From assembly GCA_010094045.1 (NCBI GenBank), contig ML986733.1, forward strand, positions 55,997-119,996: a stretch of 64,000 nt of DNA. The letters are read 5' to 3'. The DNA is from Lojkania enalia. Lineage: Eukaryota; Ascomycota; Dothideomycetes; Pleosporales. The notes under the pieces are model-generated. The model did no database searches. It saw only the letters and a program-made list of their open reading frames with translations, and was not told the DNA's origin. Made by a program: the position numbers and the translations under genes. Shown here in pieces: positions 45,623 through 57,536 of the stretch (its first letter is position 1; each line of letters begins with the position of its first letter).

Positions 45623-45916
45623 AATAGAGGAATGGTATATGGTTCTCGAACAACGTCGTCTTTCAGCTTGAACCGAGGTTCATCGTGTTGTTCGACGCTA
45701 TAAGCAGGTAATACCTGGTCAATTGGCCACGTGCCCTAGTCTAGATCCTCCTAGATTCTGCAAGATATCACCTCCCTGTATGACATCCCCAGCCTTCTTC
45801 CGCAGCCTCCTTTTTCTGCAGAACATGATCGTCGGAGAAGCGTGGTCCTTATATTCCCTTATAATGTACAGGAATAATGATAACGTGTAGATTCTCGACG
45901 GCTTGGCGGAGTCCAT

Positions 45917-46498
45917 TAGTTGCTTCTAGATGTCTAGCGTGGCTGATATATAGTCATTTAGGGTTGCCCCTTTGGCATGCCATCATCTAGGGAAGTATTC
46001 GGCGATTTCTCTACAGGTATCTCGAGGATTCGGATAATCTTCGGACAGTTTTCCAAGCCCTATTCTTCTCAGTCAGTCCTTGTGTGGGGAAATCCGCGTC
46101 GTATAGGCATTTGAAGCATTTAGGAGCTATCGTCACTTAGAACTAGGATATAAATTAAAGTCTACTATAAGAGGAAGAAATATCATCGCGAACAGAAGGA
46201 CTGGAATTAGCGTGTTTTAGCTCTTACAGGGTATGTGCATGATCGGCTATGTGATTGGTATCGTAGTGCGTTCTAGATCGAATCTCAAGGCGTCTCAGGC
46301 ACCCAGGCAAAACACTTTGCATCTCTTTTTCGCACCCTCATGGTTATCGCTTTGCATATAGAGGATTCCGAGCTATAGCACATCACTTGTACTCAAAATC
46401 TGAACTTCTTAGGAAATGCGTGTGTGACGGCCGATGACGGGCGACGACAATGCATTTTATTGCACTGCTTTCAGCTCCTCAGCTCCTCCTCGCCAACG
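45917..46498. other. Intergenic, no supported gene
   Basis: Mixed sequence between the decayed gene and the 149-bp element. I see no frame with a domain and no RNA gene. Confidence 0.35.
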
Positions 46499-46503
46499 CA
46501 ATA

Positions 46504-46652
46504 TGTCGCGTATCAGGGAGCATCAATTGCTGAGGCAAATATTGAGGTATTGAAGGAGGGTAAGTGGCCTGCTTCGGCAGAAGCTGGCAATGGCGAGACT
46601 ATATAGGCCTGAAAACAGACCAGCTATAATAGGATAATAGAAACATATGACA
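46504..46652 (+). mobile_element. 149-bp LTR-like element, copy 3, with target duplication
   Basis: Starts TGTCGCGTATCAGGGAGC and ends ACATATGACA. Exact 5-bp target duplication CAATA at 46499-46503 and 46653-46657. Length is identical to the copies at 15195 and 54071. Target duplication and TG...CA ends establish it as a discrete insertion, most simply a solo LTR. Confidence 0.85.
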
Positions 46653-46898
46653 CAATATAAGATCCTATCTAAGGTCTATCTTGAAGCTAACTTCAGATAA
46701 TTCCGAGAAGTAGCTAATCTCTGTCCAGTATCTGTTAAAAAAAGTAGAGAGCCCTCGAAAAAAACAAAAAACTTACAATTTCGTCGCGTCTTGTACCTCG
46801 CCAAAACACCCTTAGAGGTACTTATTCCCTAGAGAGAAAGGTAATAGCAGCGATAAATCGTTATTTATTCTCGCAAACCAGTACCGTAGGAGCTAGGC

Positions 46899-47480
46899 AT
46901 GGCTATTAATGAATATCATCAAGAAATAGTTCAGCCGCTTGCCACGAACGAGATAATCCAACGGCTGTGGCCTCCAAATTCCAGGGCTCAACTACTACCC
47001 GATAACTTCGGTTGGGATACATATCTCAGCTATTATGCGAACCAATGCCAGAGATTCTTGATCGGGAATGGGACATGTGTCTGCTAAATTCATGAAGACA
47101 TCTTCTTTATCGCTCGCTTGCTTAAGGATCATTGCTCCAAGAACTAGGCAAAGAAAAGCTATTAGCGTTATTACAGGTTCAAAGAAATCCTGTAGATGTA
47201 TATAGATAGACCTTGGATGGCTCCATAACGCTTGAAATTCGTTTGTTTGCTATGATCAGCATCGGAAACCTTCTATCTGAGCATGGCGAAATACCGTAGC
47301 TGCAATGGACCGAAGGCTGCCTGAAAGGTTCGATCCATAGCCATTTCGATCAAGAGCCAGAATTTGAAGGGGAAAACATCATCCTCCGGACCAATTTTAC
47401 AGCCGACAACATCGATAAAGCAGGAATCAAGATTGAGTAGGTGAACAACATCCTATATCATCTTGGCCTGGTAGAGAAGG
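46899..47480 (+). pseudogene. Decayed gene of unknown family
   Basis: A 62-codon frame (46899-47087, containing LLPDNFGWDTYLSYY) is followed, after stops and shifts, by EPEFEGENIILRTNFTADN and AGIKIE-VNNILYHLGLV at about 47350-47470. The second part recalls a common uncharacterised ascomycete protein type with a G-I-x-I-x-W-T-x-N-L-x-D-H-L motif. I cannot name it. Stops in every frame show that it is not functional. Confidence 0.4.
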
Positions 47481-48076
47481 GTGCGATCCAAGCGTACAGG
47501 CCTATCATCCTACAATCTAGCGGTAACTAGTACTGATGACTCCTCTCGCCTTCGTCTTCCTTTTGCTTCCGATTCTTCTCTCGTTTTGGGAATACTAAGA
47601 ACCCGCGACACGTATTGGTCTAGTCGAAGTCTTGCATCGTGCATTTCTATGCCTTCCACGTCATGCAAGAGACCTAATCGAGGAGGTTGTCGGCGTACTA
47701 TTCCGACTATTCCTTGTTGCAAGGTCACGGCGTTTTCTAGTGGACACTCCGTTGGTCTAAGTGGATCAACCATTCCGAGATCCACGAGGACGACGGCGGG
47801 GCCATGACGCCAAGCGGCTAGAATGTGGATCAGATAAATTTCGCAGCGGATCAGATAACCCTTTAAGCCGAACGTCCATCTCCGATCCAATCAAATTCAC
47901 GAACTGTCAAGCTTGATCCGCGCGTGCTTGAGATTAACAATGGGGATGCCGGACAGGATTCTTGTGTGGTTGAGGCCGATGTCGCTCGCAAGTCGGCTGC
48001 GGAGATAAAAGCAGCTGAGGCCCCCTCAATTTTATCTTATCAGATCATCAGCTCGTCGCTTGTGATCTTTGTCATC
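47481..48076. other. Upstream region of the AMID-like gene
   Basis: Overlapping frames on both strands (47481-47807 plus, 47510-47890 minus) lack domains. The AMID-like frame is open upstream of its first suitable ATG (to 47924), but the extra residues do not resemble the family. Confidence 0.4.
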
Positions 48077-49566
48077 ATGCGGCTCCAAACGCTCTCCGAC
48101 TCGCTTAATCATCTCAGTCCTCTCGCAAACTTGTCTCTTTCTTCGCCACATCGGGTTTTGGTTATTGGGTGCGCGTACGGGGGTATCTCGACCGTCGTCA
48201 ACCTCTTTTCTTACTCCAATGGCAAAGTACCGCAGAGCGTCTATAGTGTGCCCGATTTTAATGGCAAGAAAAGCCAGAATGGAATTGATATCACGGTGAT
48301 TGATGAACGGGATGGATACTGTGCGTCATTTTTTGCTCGGGCTTGTCCCGGCAATTGCTCGGCACGCCATGTACTAACCATGTATCTTTAGTCCATTCTG
48401 TCGGCGCACCGCTGGCCCATGTCGCTCCAAAGCATACCCCGAAAATGTGGAAGCGATACTCACGCATGAATGAACTGCGCCATCACAACATCCACTTCAA
48501 GCATGGCTCTGTAAAGAACCTTGATCCAGAAGCAAAGCTTGTGGAATGGCAAGACAGGAACGGCAAGGTTGAAACACAGAGCTATGACTATGTAGTCATT
48601 GCAACTGGCTTGAAGAGACATTGGCCTGCAGTTCCCAAGAGCGGTAGTTTCGCTGAATATACCAAGGATGCCCGCGAACTGATCAACCAGATTACTGGCA
48701 AGGGAGAGCAGCAGGATGGAAGGAAAGTAGTAGTGATAGGTGCAGGTAATAATAACTCGCTTCGCTAAATAAGGCACGAGATCTAACCATTAACAGGCGC
48801 GGTTGGCGTCGAATTTGCCGGCGAAATCGCACACCATTACCCCTCTATACATGTGACACTAGTACACTCTCGTGCAGAAGTCCTTTCGTCCGAACCTCTA
48901 CCGCACGAGGTCAAAGAAAAGGCGAAACAACTTCTTGAGGAAGAGGGAGTCAATCTCGTCCTCGGCAATCGTGCTTCTATCAATGAGCTTCCAAACGGTA
49001 AATACGAAGTCACCCTTTCTAATGGAGACAAACTCTTCCCCGATGTATTACTCGATGCGACGAAGAAAGGACTCCCGACGACGAACTTTCTACCAACGGA
49101 CTGCTTGGACGAGGCGAAAGAAATTAAAGTTACTCCTAACCTCACCTTTAGCTCTTCAGTTGCCAATGCAAAAGCACATTATGGAGTGGGCGACGTCATC
49201 GCCTGGTCTGGTATCAAGCGGGCTGGTGGAGCGATGGTCATGGGCCAAATCGCGGCAGCAAATATCTACTCATCTATTCTAAACGCTGAAGACCCATCTA
49301 GCAATCATACCCCCTCGGAGTTGCCGCATTATGATGCTGTCATTGGCCTCGCAGTCGGCAAGCAGTGTCTCACTTACGATCCGAAGAATGGCATGAAGTG
49401 GGGCGTGGAGTTGATGAAAAGTTATTTCCAGGATGATCTAGGCTGGGCAGCGAATCTAAAGTACTTAGGTTTAACGGACATGGAGCAGGAGACCGAGAAG
49501 CCGGTTCGGAATGTTGAAATAAAGGAGGTCGGTGTTGCGCCGGAGCAGGTTCCTGCAGCTGCTTGA
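48077..49566 (+). CDS. AMID/AIF-like FAD-dependent NAD(P)H oxidoreductase, 3 exons, 455 aa
   Basis: Exons are 48077-48320, 48392-48745 and 48797-49566 (introns of 71 and 51 nt, GTGCGT and GTAATA donors, both phase 1). A Rossmann FAD site VLVIGCAYGGIST (GCAYGG, 31-36) opens the domain, followed by DERDGYFHSVGAP, the YDYVVIATG block, a second NAD(P)H-binding motif VVVIGAGAVGVEFAGE (198-203), and the C-terminal FAD contact YGVGDVIAWSG (G-D motif). The layout is that of the Pyr_redox_2 fold as in apoptosis-inducing-factor-like mitochondrion-associated inducer of death proteins. Such enzymes are predicted soluble or membrane-associated NADH oxidoreductases. No targeting peptide is obvious. Convergent with the NmrA-like gene, 210 bp apart. 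Confidence 0.87.
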
Positions 49567-49776
49567 CTACTTATGTGACCAACGGGCGTTAGGATGTCCT
49601 TAGTTGCAAATTTGCTGATGATACCATGATAGGAGTCGTTGAGAAATCATGATCACCTCGAAAAATTTAACTTGATGCTGTTTAGCACAACCAAGGTTAA
49701 CCACTAGTACTGTCTGTAACAACTGACCCATGATGCGATTGATTGGTGGTTCATTCTATGCCAATCTGAGCTTAGG

Positions 49777-50897
49777 CTACTTGTCTCCAAAGTTTTCTGC
49801 AAAGAACTTCCCAAGAGTAGACAGCTTCGCATCGTTCCCAAACTTTCCGGAAGCTTCAGCTGCCTTTCTCTTCAGCTCCGCCGCAGTTCGAGCCTCTGTT
49901 TCAACACCATAATATTTCCCACCAGCTTCCTGAACGAACCCAAATATCAACTTGACCGTCTCAAGCGCGCGAATGCCATAGACCTCAAGGTCGCGCCAAT
50001 TAGGAATCTCTTCAAACATAGCAATCTTCCCTGTCGCTATTCAGGTCAGCAATACTCGCTTTCATGATTGAGAATAACTTACCCTTCTCAAACATGCCCA
50101 CCATATCCGCCAAACTTTGAATATCACTAACACCCTGCACGAGCTTTCCGGCCCATCTATCTGGCTCGAGCAACACCCCATGCACAATGTCCCCAAAGTC
50201 GCGCCCAATATTAATGAACGGTACATCCTCCTTACCGCCCCATCTTGGGGACCTAAAGACTAGCGTTCCGTCATCACAAGGGTTGAACGGAAAACCGCCA
50301 AAGATAGGTGCCATTTCAGGGACAAGGAAATTCTCAAAGTACCACCCTGGGCTTACGATGATGACGGATTTGAAGGTGCCTGTGGCTTTTGCGTATTCTC
50401 CAATTGCATACTTATCTACAATAGCCATTCTATCACTTACTTTCCTAGGCAATATAAACTGATTTAAGGTTGCAAGGGGATAACATACCATCAAAAGCCG
50501 CAACTGGTATCTTCTCGCCGCTAGCCTCCCTTGCACTCACCATCCCTGAATAAACAAAGACCTCCACCCCCGCATCAACTGCTGCATCCACAATTCTCTT
50601 ACCTAGGTCCACTTCTGTGCGCGTCTCGTCTAGATTTTCAAAAACAGGGTCGTCAGAATTAGTGTTCACGAAGACGGCCCAGGTCCCCTTAAAAGCGGAG
50701 ATCATGGACTCTTTGTCCCAGCCATCAGCCTTCACAACCTCGATTCCTATGTCGGAAAGTCTTGTAGCAGGGTCGGAGGTCGGGTTTCGGGCTATTGCTC
50801 GGAGGGCAAATGATTTGCTAGTATTTGCGGCAAGAGAACGGAGGACTGAGGAGCCCTGGGCGCCTGCTGCGCCAAAGACGGTGATAAGTTTGGACAT
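49777..50897 (-). CDS. NmrA-like NAD(P)-binding Rossmann protein, 3 exons, 339 aa
   Basis: Minus-strand exons are 50897-50489, 50439-50083 and 50030-49777 (introns 49 and 52 nt). The first acceptor used is GAAAG at 50440, since the nearer CTAG loses phase; this gives AAFDVSDRMAIVDKY. The N-terminal dinucleotide site is ITVFGAAGAQGSS (GxxGxxG, 9-15). Later blocks are SDPATRLSDIGIEVVKAD, WAVFVNTN, VEVFVYSGM in place of a catalytic YxxxK motif, and FFENF-like YFENFLVPEMAPI. This is the NmrA/HSCARG class (PF05368): usually redox-sensing regulators rather than reductases, related to NmrA of nitrogen control. Length is normal. Some relatives have isoflavone reductase-like activity, so an enzymatic role is not excluded. 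Confidence 0.85.
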
Positions 50898-51589
50898 GTT
50901 GAATACTTTATTGTTGCTTTGACAGTCCGAGAACGTGTGAATGAAAATATATTCAGTGTTGGTACTCAGGATATTTGGCCTGACAATTTTACACGTTTCA
51001 ATGTTCTTTTAGCTTTGGAATGTGTCTTTATATCTTTTTCTACGTTTTCACGCCTCTCTTCGATCCACGTAACATATCCCGTGTACAACTCCTCCATCTC
51101 ATCTTAGCTCCCGCTATCATAAATCTATATTACGCAATATTCATCACCGCCAAGCCTAATTCTACTGATGCCTGAAAACAAGCATTAGCGGAGAGGACTT
51201 GGCAATGCAGAGCTTCCTCGAATACAAAGCTAAGATTCAGCTTCGCGCTTTGACTTCGTAGATTTTTTATTTGCTTCTCTCGTGTTAGAAGAACGGAGCG
51301 AATGGCGGAAACAAGTGGCTGGATGTGTGTTTTCTGGTTTACGTGGGTGTGTACGTGGCTAGACGGTGATTAGTGATCGTGGTTTGCAAATGCCAGTGGG
51401 CACGTGATGGACGAACTTTTGTAGAAAAGACCGGTTTGTTGTTATAAGGAATAGGCAATTTAGGTAGAAAGTTACAGCTGCTAACTTATCAAGGTCGGTG
51501 TATTATTTTGCCTTACTCTAATTCGTGCTTGCAGTCGTTCTAGGTACAAGATGCGCATGTATAATATTTCCGAATAGGGTAGCACTATT
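50898..51589. promoter_or_regulatory. Upstream region of the NmrA-like gene
   Basis: Promoter of the minus-strand NmrA-like gene and spacer to the ankyrin pseudogene. No coding frame with a domain; one 62-codon frame (50919-51107) is judged chance. Confidence 0.42.
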
Positions 51590-53030
51590 TCGCTAACGAT
51601 CTATGTTCATTTGAAACCATGCAAATAGTTTCGGATCTGATTTATTCGTGAAAAGAATTAAATTGGCATCTGGAATGAGTAATGAGCCATCACGGTCGGG
51701 TTGTTTGACAAGGTCCTCATTTTCTGCAATGATATATTCAACCATATCTAGCCGGCCCCCAGCTACAGCGAAGTGAAGGGTATCTCGACCCATCTAATTC
51801 TGTGCAAAAGTATTTGCACCTTTCTCTTGTAGTAGCTTGACGTGATCCGGAGACCGGTATAAGGTATCATGAATTGGTCCTCCAAGTCTATCCCCATTAA
51901 CCTCAGAACCCATACTGATAGATGTTCCAACAGTTTCCAGGTTATCCATAAGACGAGCTACATGGAAATCTATACCTCGCCAATCACCACTCTACTCAGA
52001 AAGGACTAGTCCTGCAGAGATCCCCTTTCTTTTGGGCAGGAAGTTGAGGCCAGGCCCCTTTTTTCTCTCTTCTCCTAAGCTAGCACTTGGAAAGCTGTGC
52101 CATTCATCCCTTAATCGATATGACCGAAATTTACACGTTCTTTGAGTAGTAGCTTAACCATTTTCGATGAGCCTTTCGCGTACGCCAGATGAAGAGGAGA
52201 GGCATATTTGCAAGCTTGCACATTCACATTTGCCCCCTTTGATATAAGAAACTCTATATTCCCTAAACTTCCTTAGTCAGCTGCTTTGAAAAGTGGCATG
52301 AGGTCTCTATGGCCTGCATTTTCCAGTGGATTCCCTCGAATAGTGATAAGCTAGCCGGTTATCATGCTAGTGTTGGGGTTCAGACAGTTGAATATGGATT
52401 GTCCCAAAGCATCCTCCACATTGATGGTAAAATTATAAAAAGGATATCTCTTCAACACCTTAATAAGAGCCCGTCGTATAAATTCATGGAGCACTTCCCA
52501 ATGTGGGCCTCCTGTGGAGGGGTGATAATAATTGGTGCCTCCATCGACAAGGTTGAATCCTATATTTGAGTTTCTAGATTGCCTGTATTAGAGGCGTTTT
52601 GCCGTCAAATATGTGATTGAGATCCGCTCCTAGAATAATCAATTTCCCCATGACGGATTCTTCCCACTGGCAAGCCAAGGACACTGGCGTAGATCCCTTG
52701 CTTGTAGTAGCATTGATGTCGACTACATAGCCTACGAGGAGTTACAACACGTCTCCTTTATCCTATGTAGCATATATAGGAAGCCATTTGCTCGAACTGT
52801 CTTCAGGTATGCTTCAGCTCGCTTCCTAGTTAGTCAAATGTCGCGCAACCTCTATAAAGCCTTCCGAAATAATAGAGAATGGTAATCGACGTATAGCATC
52901 AATCGAAACCTCGAAGTCTGCTTTTCGTTGGAGATATGTAGGCAGCCGTGCTTCATTAATATTCAAGAGCGAACCCAAGTGGCAGGATATCCGAGTGGTC
53001 ATTTGGTTAAAAAAATGCTGGGCCAAAATA
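51590..53030 (-). pseudogene. Ankyrin-repeat protein pseudogene
   Basis: Minus-strand pieces in changing frames give repeated ankyrin text: GRDTLHFAVAGGRLDMVEYI near 51.75 kb; DINATTSKGSTPVSLACQW near 52.7 kb; GADLNHIFDGKTPLIQA near 52.6 kb. The N-terminal piece starting MAQHFFNQ lies at 53026-52826 and ends in RRLPFSIISEGFIEVARHL, perhaps an F-box-like or linker segment. At least five stops and shifts separate the pieces. Intact fungal ankyrin proteins of this sort are protein-interaction scaffolds, and many occur in allorecognition families. Confidence 0.68.
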
Positions 53031-53172
53031 TTCGCGGATTTTATACTCGGGAAATATATTGCGTGTTTGAAAATCTTAGCTTCCGAAAACCATGTTGGTA
53101 GCTGTCACTAAGGATTCTGAGTAAATCTTGGACATGACAATGCTGGCTACAATCGGCTCTTCAATTAGGAAG

Positions 53173-53397
53173 TGTAAGCTCAGGTCACGTGCCTGGTCAG
53201 CTGTGCAGCCCTTGACTAAGCAGTCTCATGTACTATATATTCCCCCGCCGTACCTTGACCGAGAGGAAAAAGGGAACGCCACAGTACACCCTCAATACAT
53301 CTACCTACACCACCCTATACAGTCTCCACCCCCTCCTGCTTACAGGAAGTCATTTTCATTTGCAATTTTCCTTAGATTAAACTCGACATCTGTCACA
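53173..53397 (+). repeat. Dispersed ~230-bp repeat, copy B
   Basis: Opposite-orientation relative of 44481-44715: starts TGTAAGCTCAGGTCACG, ends CATCTGTCACA. Similarity is patchy in the middle, with indels. No target duplication found. Confidence 0.58.
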
Positions 53398-54070
53398 ATG
53401 TCAGAGGGGAGAAGTCGCAGCCAAAAGTGGTGTGAATTAAGGGGTATCGAGGGTCTATATATAGGCAGGATGCAGCTGACGTAATAGCCAAATATCTAAC
53501 GTGACACACCCCCCCGGCTCGAAATGAACAGTGTAGAGCCGCAAAAGACCTAAGATGAAAACTTACGCTAAGCCAGAATAGGAAATTGGATAGGATTAGG
53601 TGGTAATAGAGCGCTAAGATAGGCTGAAACAGTAGCTGACCCCTAAGATAAGATACCACAATAATCCTATATTTCCGTTGACGTTGTGCGCTTAAGAGAA
53701 CGTTTAAGTTGTAAAAACCTCAGAATCGACGTCATATAGTAATCGCTGATCGCTGATTGCTGATCGCTCGCTATCCGCTCGCTCGTTTTCCTGCCCTAGG
53801 TATAATCATCCAATATTCGATATAGCGTCTTCCATTATGAGGGCGCATTAATTGCGATATCCATTCTATAAGGGCGCGTTAATTATAGTATTCGTTAAGC
53901 AGGTTTAGACTCAGTATATCGGTGCGGCTGAAAAGTTCGATGAGGCTTCGTAGGTACGCATTAATATACGATCATCCGTAGGCGCTTAAAGATAGATAGA
54001 CGAAAGGACCATTGGCTTAACCCTCTCTAAATCAATGGATTAATCAGTGGCGGAAATCTGGGCTCATAAC
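53398..54070. other. Transition into the AT-rich transposon block
   Basis: Contains a CGCTGATCGCTGATTGCTGA tandem-like run at about 53740-53770 and further CGCTCG units. No gene seen. AT content rises sharply beyond 54.3 kb. Confidence 0.4.
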
Positions 54071-54219
54071 TGTCGCGTATCAGGCAGCATCAATTGCTGA
54101 GGCAAATATTAATGTATTAAAGGAGGGTAAGTGGCCTGCCTAGCTAGAGGCTGGCAATAGCGAGACTATATAGGCCTGAAAACAGACCAACTACAATAGG
54201 ATAGTAGAAACACGTGACA
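54071..54219 (+). mobile_element. 149-bp LTR-like element, copy 4
   Basis: Starts TGTCGCGTATCAGGCAGC, ends AACACGTGACA, 149 bp. Flanks ATAAC and ATTAC differ by one base and are probably a mutated target duplication. Confidence 0.78.
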
Positions 54220-55613
54220 ATTACCTGTTAAGTTAAGATGTCGTGTTTACAGCGCGCACTTTCGGCTCGATCGGATTTTCCTACTCGATGGTGAAATGAG
54301 TTATATCTTAATTTAATTAAAGAACTGATAGATAGTTAAAGGTATACTAGTAAGTTCTCTACGAAGTCTTGTGTATCTATTATACCAAGTCCAGATAATA
54401 AGATTATGTTAAATATAGGAGGTAATATAACTTAAGACGCCTCCTAAAGCCCTTACTATATTATTTATATCTAAATCTAAAGAAGGAATTAAAAGGAAGA
54501 TTAGCGTACTATAGAACCTATAATCTAAGGCGGACTTTTTAATAAAATAGTTAGGCTATATAAATATAGTTTAAAATTGTAGTAATATTAAAAGTTACTA
54601 GTCTTAGACTATCTATTTCCGGAAGGCTACTTTCTAGCGTAAATTTATAATAGATATCTATTAGGTTATAGAATTAATTATATAAACTAACAACTAATTA
54701 TATATAATTAAAAGGTTAGTATTAGAAAAGAATTTTTTAGATTCTTCTATATATAGAAAGTTATATTACCTTTCTAAGAGTATTGGAAATATTAAAGGTC
54801 GGAGTATATTATCTAAAAAAAATCTCTTTATTAAATAATTTAGTCTTATTTTATTAGGTATTTATTATAATAGAGTAATAGCTACTAGCTGCTAGCTAGA
54901 ATATAACCGACTTATTATAACTATAATAGAAGAAGATTTTGCTGACCCGGCTAGCCTATATAGTAGTATAGACCTAGCTCCTATAAAAATCTATATAATA
55001 TAAATATCTCTATTCTTTATATAATATTTTAATATTTATATATAGTATATAGTAATAGAGTTAACTATCTAAAATACGATTAACTAACTATATATAAACG
55101 TCGATAATAATAATTAATTAATTATAGAGGCTAATATCTATATAAACTTTTAAGGTGCTAGAATAGTACTATTAAAGCTTAATATTAAGCTATATATGCT
55201 AATACTATCTATATTAGAAACTATTTTTTAGAAGGTTAAAATACCTAATAATATACGTAAACTAGAGGTTTAATTAATAATAATTTATAGTAGAATTTAG
55301 TAATATTAAAACTTATTACCTATATTAATTATTATAGCCTTTAATTAGCTATTATAGTAATACTATAATACCTCTACACCTATACTACTCTTACTATAAT
55401 ACCCGAACTAGCTACTAGTAATAGCTACTAGCTGCTAGCTAGAATATAACCGACTTATTATAACTATAATAGAGGAAGGTTTTACTAACCCTACTAGCCC
55501 GTATAGTAGTATTAACCTAGCTTCTATAAGAACCTATATAATATAGATATCTCTCTTCTTTATATAATATTTTAATATTTATATATAATATATAGTAATA
55601 GAGTTAACTATTT
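54220..55613. repeat. RIP-mutated AT-rich sequence with a ~229-bp direct duplication
   Basis: Almost no C or G remains outside TA-rich words. The segment 54874-55102 recurs at 55417-55618 and resumes at 55903-55931; the break in the second copy is exactly the solo LTR at 55619-55897. No coding identity recovered for 54.3-54.9 kb. Confidence 0.6.
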
Positions 55614-55618
55614 AAAGT

Positions 55619-55897
55619 TGTAACGGTGTAGGTAAGATAATAGGTCCGAATGCGGCACGAATCCACTTAGAGGTATATAGGAGTGCGTGGGGGTTCAGGG
55701 ACCTAGAAATTCCATTAACACCTATAAGCCTTGTACGAAAGGATATAGAAGAACTACTAAGCTACTTATAAGGGAGTGTACAACTATATACGGAAGGGAA
55801 AAGGGGCGGAGCTGGGGGTAGGATAAGATAAGCGAAAAGCTTTAGGATAAGGTTGTATGTGAAGCTTTTCGTGGAACGATTTCTTCGCATTGTTACA
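55619..55897 (-). mobile_element. Solo LTR of a Ty3/gypsy element, scarcely RIP-mutated, 279 bp
   Basis: Bounded by TGTAAC...GTTACA with exact target duplication AAAGT (55614-55618 and 55898-55902). Far richer in C and G than its surroundings. Full-length match to the mutated LTR at 57537-57815, also 279 bp, with the differences nearly all C-to-T or G-to-A in the latter. Strand assigned from the matching LTR, whose adjacent polypurine tract is on the minus strand. Confidence 0.9.
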
Positions 55898-55959
55898 AAA
55901 GTATAATTAACTAACTATATATAAACGTCTATAATATTATATTATATTATCTACTATTA

Positions 55960-57536
55960 TATACTATAGATAAGAATGCGCTTGTTAATATATTTAAAAA
56001 GATCTAAGGTAAACTAGACTCTTTATAGTAGAAGAATAAGATGCTAGTAGAGGCCTTAATTATCTAAGAGAACTGTGTTACGGCGACGTATATCGGATTG
56101 TTAATGCTAGATAAACGAGCATCAGATTAAACTATATAGATAACTAACGTACTACTACTATAATAGTTTAAGACGTTTAGATAAAGAGAGAAAGAAGATA
56201 GATATTAGGTCGCATATATATATATTAGGGGTTCGGGTCTATATATAATAGGCGAGGTAGCACAGAATCGGGTAGAAGCTGATTCTATAATAAACTACTA
56301 TAAGTTAAACTTTAAAGCGATCTAAAGGGAATTTAGTAGCTATTAAATAGCTATCTTTCTATTAGCTACTAATATTAATAGTAATAGAACTATTATCTAC
56401 CCTTAGCCTAATTTAATCTATAACCCTAGCTTCTAAATAGATGTTTATATTAACCTCTAATCCGTTTAAAATAATATATAATCTATATTTCCGTTTTAAC
56501 TATTTATTTAACCCTTTAATATTTTCTAGTAAACGCTTAGAGCTATTATACTTTATTAAAAAGCTCTACTATAAACTAGAAGAAAACGCTAACTAATACC
56601 CGACCGAATATATCTACTTTTTATATATCTACTCTCGTCTAGAATAAGACCTAGTAATATTAGTTAATCTATTAATAGATAAGATTATTAACTCTATAAA
56701 TAGCTTAGTCGCTTTCTTAAAATCTACTTATAGTAACTAGAATAAGAAGACTATAATATAGAGTACGCTAGAAACTTTAAAATAAGGCTAAAGTAGGTTT
56801 CCTACTTACTTTACTAAATTCTAATACCTAATTATAGATACTAAACTAAATAAAACTAGATAAATTATATATCTCTAATATTCTCTTTCTAATAAGCTCT
56901 ACTATATTATAATAGGTATTATAATATCTAGTACCCTAAACGACCATACTAACCTAATTTCCCTATATAATACCGATCTATATTACCTACCCAGCAACTA
57001 CTATAAATAACCGAAGTATTATACTACTTACTAGAAGGACCTAAATACTATAGAACTCGATACTTCTAGTTATACGCCTATAGGTTTTAAAGAATAAGAG
57101 AAGTACTATTATAAAGGACGCTGCTATAAGTATAGTAGTAAGAGATATATTTCGTTAGAATATAGCGCCCCTCTACTATTAATCTATTAAAGGTCTTAGA
57201 GCTCTACTATACTTTATAGGTTCTACTCTTAATCCTCTAACTAATCTTCTAACTAATCTTCTAACCGATTTTTAATATACTTATTATCTTATAGATAAAG
57301 CTATTACTCTTACTTTTAAATATAACTAGCTTTACTAACTAGAATATTATTAAAAGGTCTATTCTAGAAGTAAATTGTTTCTTAGGGTTATACTTATACT
57401 AAATCTCTATATATTTATAGAATTAACTCCTATAAAAATAGTTATAGGATTATTAGATTTTAACTTCTTTTTTAATCTATTAAAACCTAGTCTAGTAAAA
57501 TATTAATATCTTTATTAATACTAGAGCTACTAGTTA
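55960..57536 (+). mobile_element. RIP-mutated retrotransposon gag-protease fragment
   Basis: Plus-strand frames, read through stops, give a Gag polyprotein: ELLYFIKKLYYKLEENAN, SINSLVAFLKSTYSNQN, TLETLK, a zinc-knuckle-like GRCYKYSSKRYISLEYSAP with its Cys/His positions largely changed to Tyr, and finally a protease-like FINTRATSYI (D-S/T-G-A-T pattern, mutated) at about 57510-57536. The sequence stops there because the 279-bp LTR of another element begins at 57537. The order gag then protease fits Ty3/gypsy. Not functional. Confidence 0.62.
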
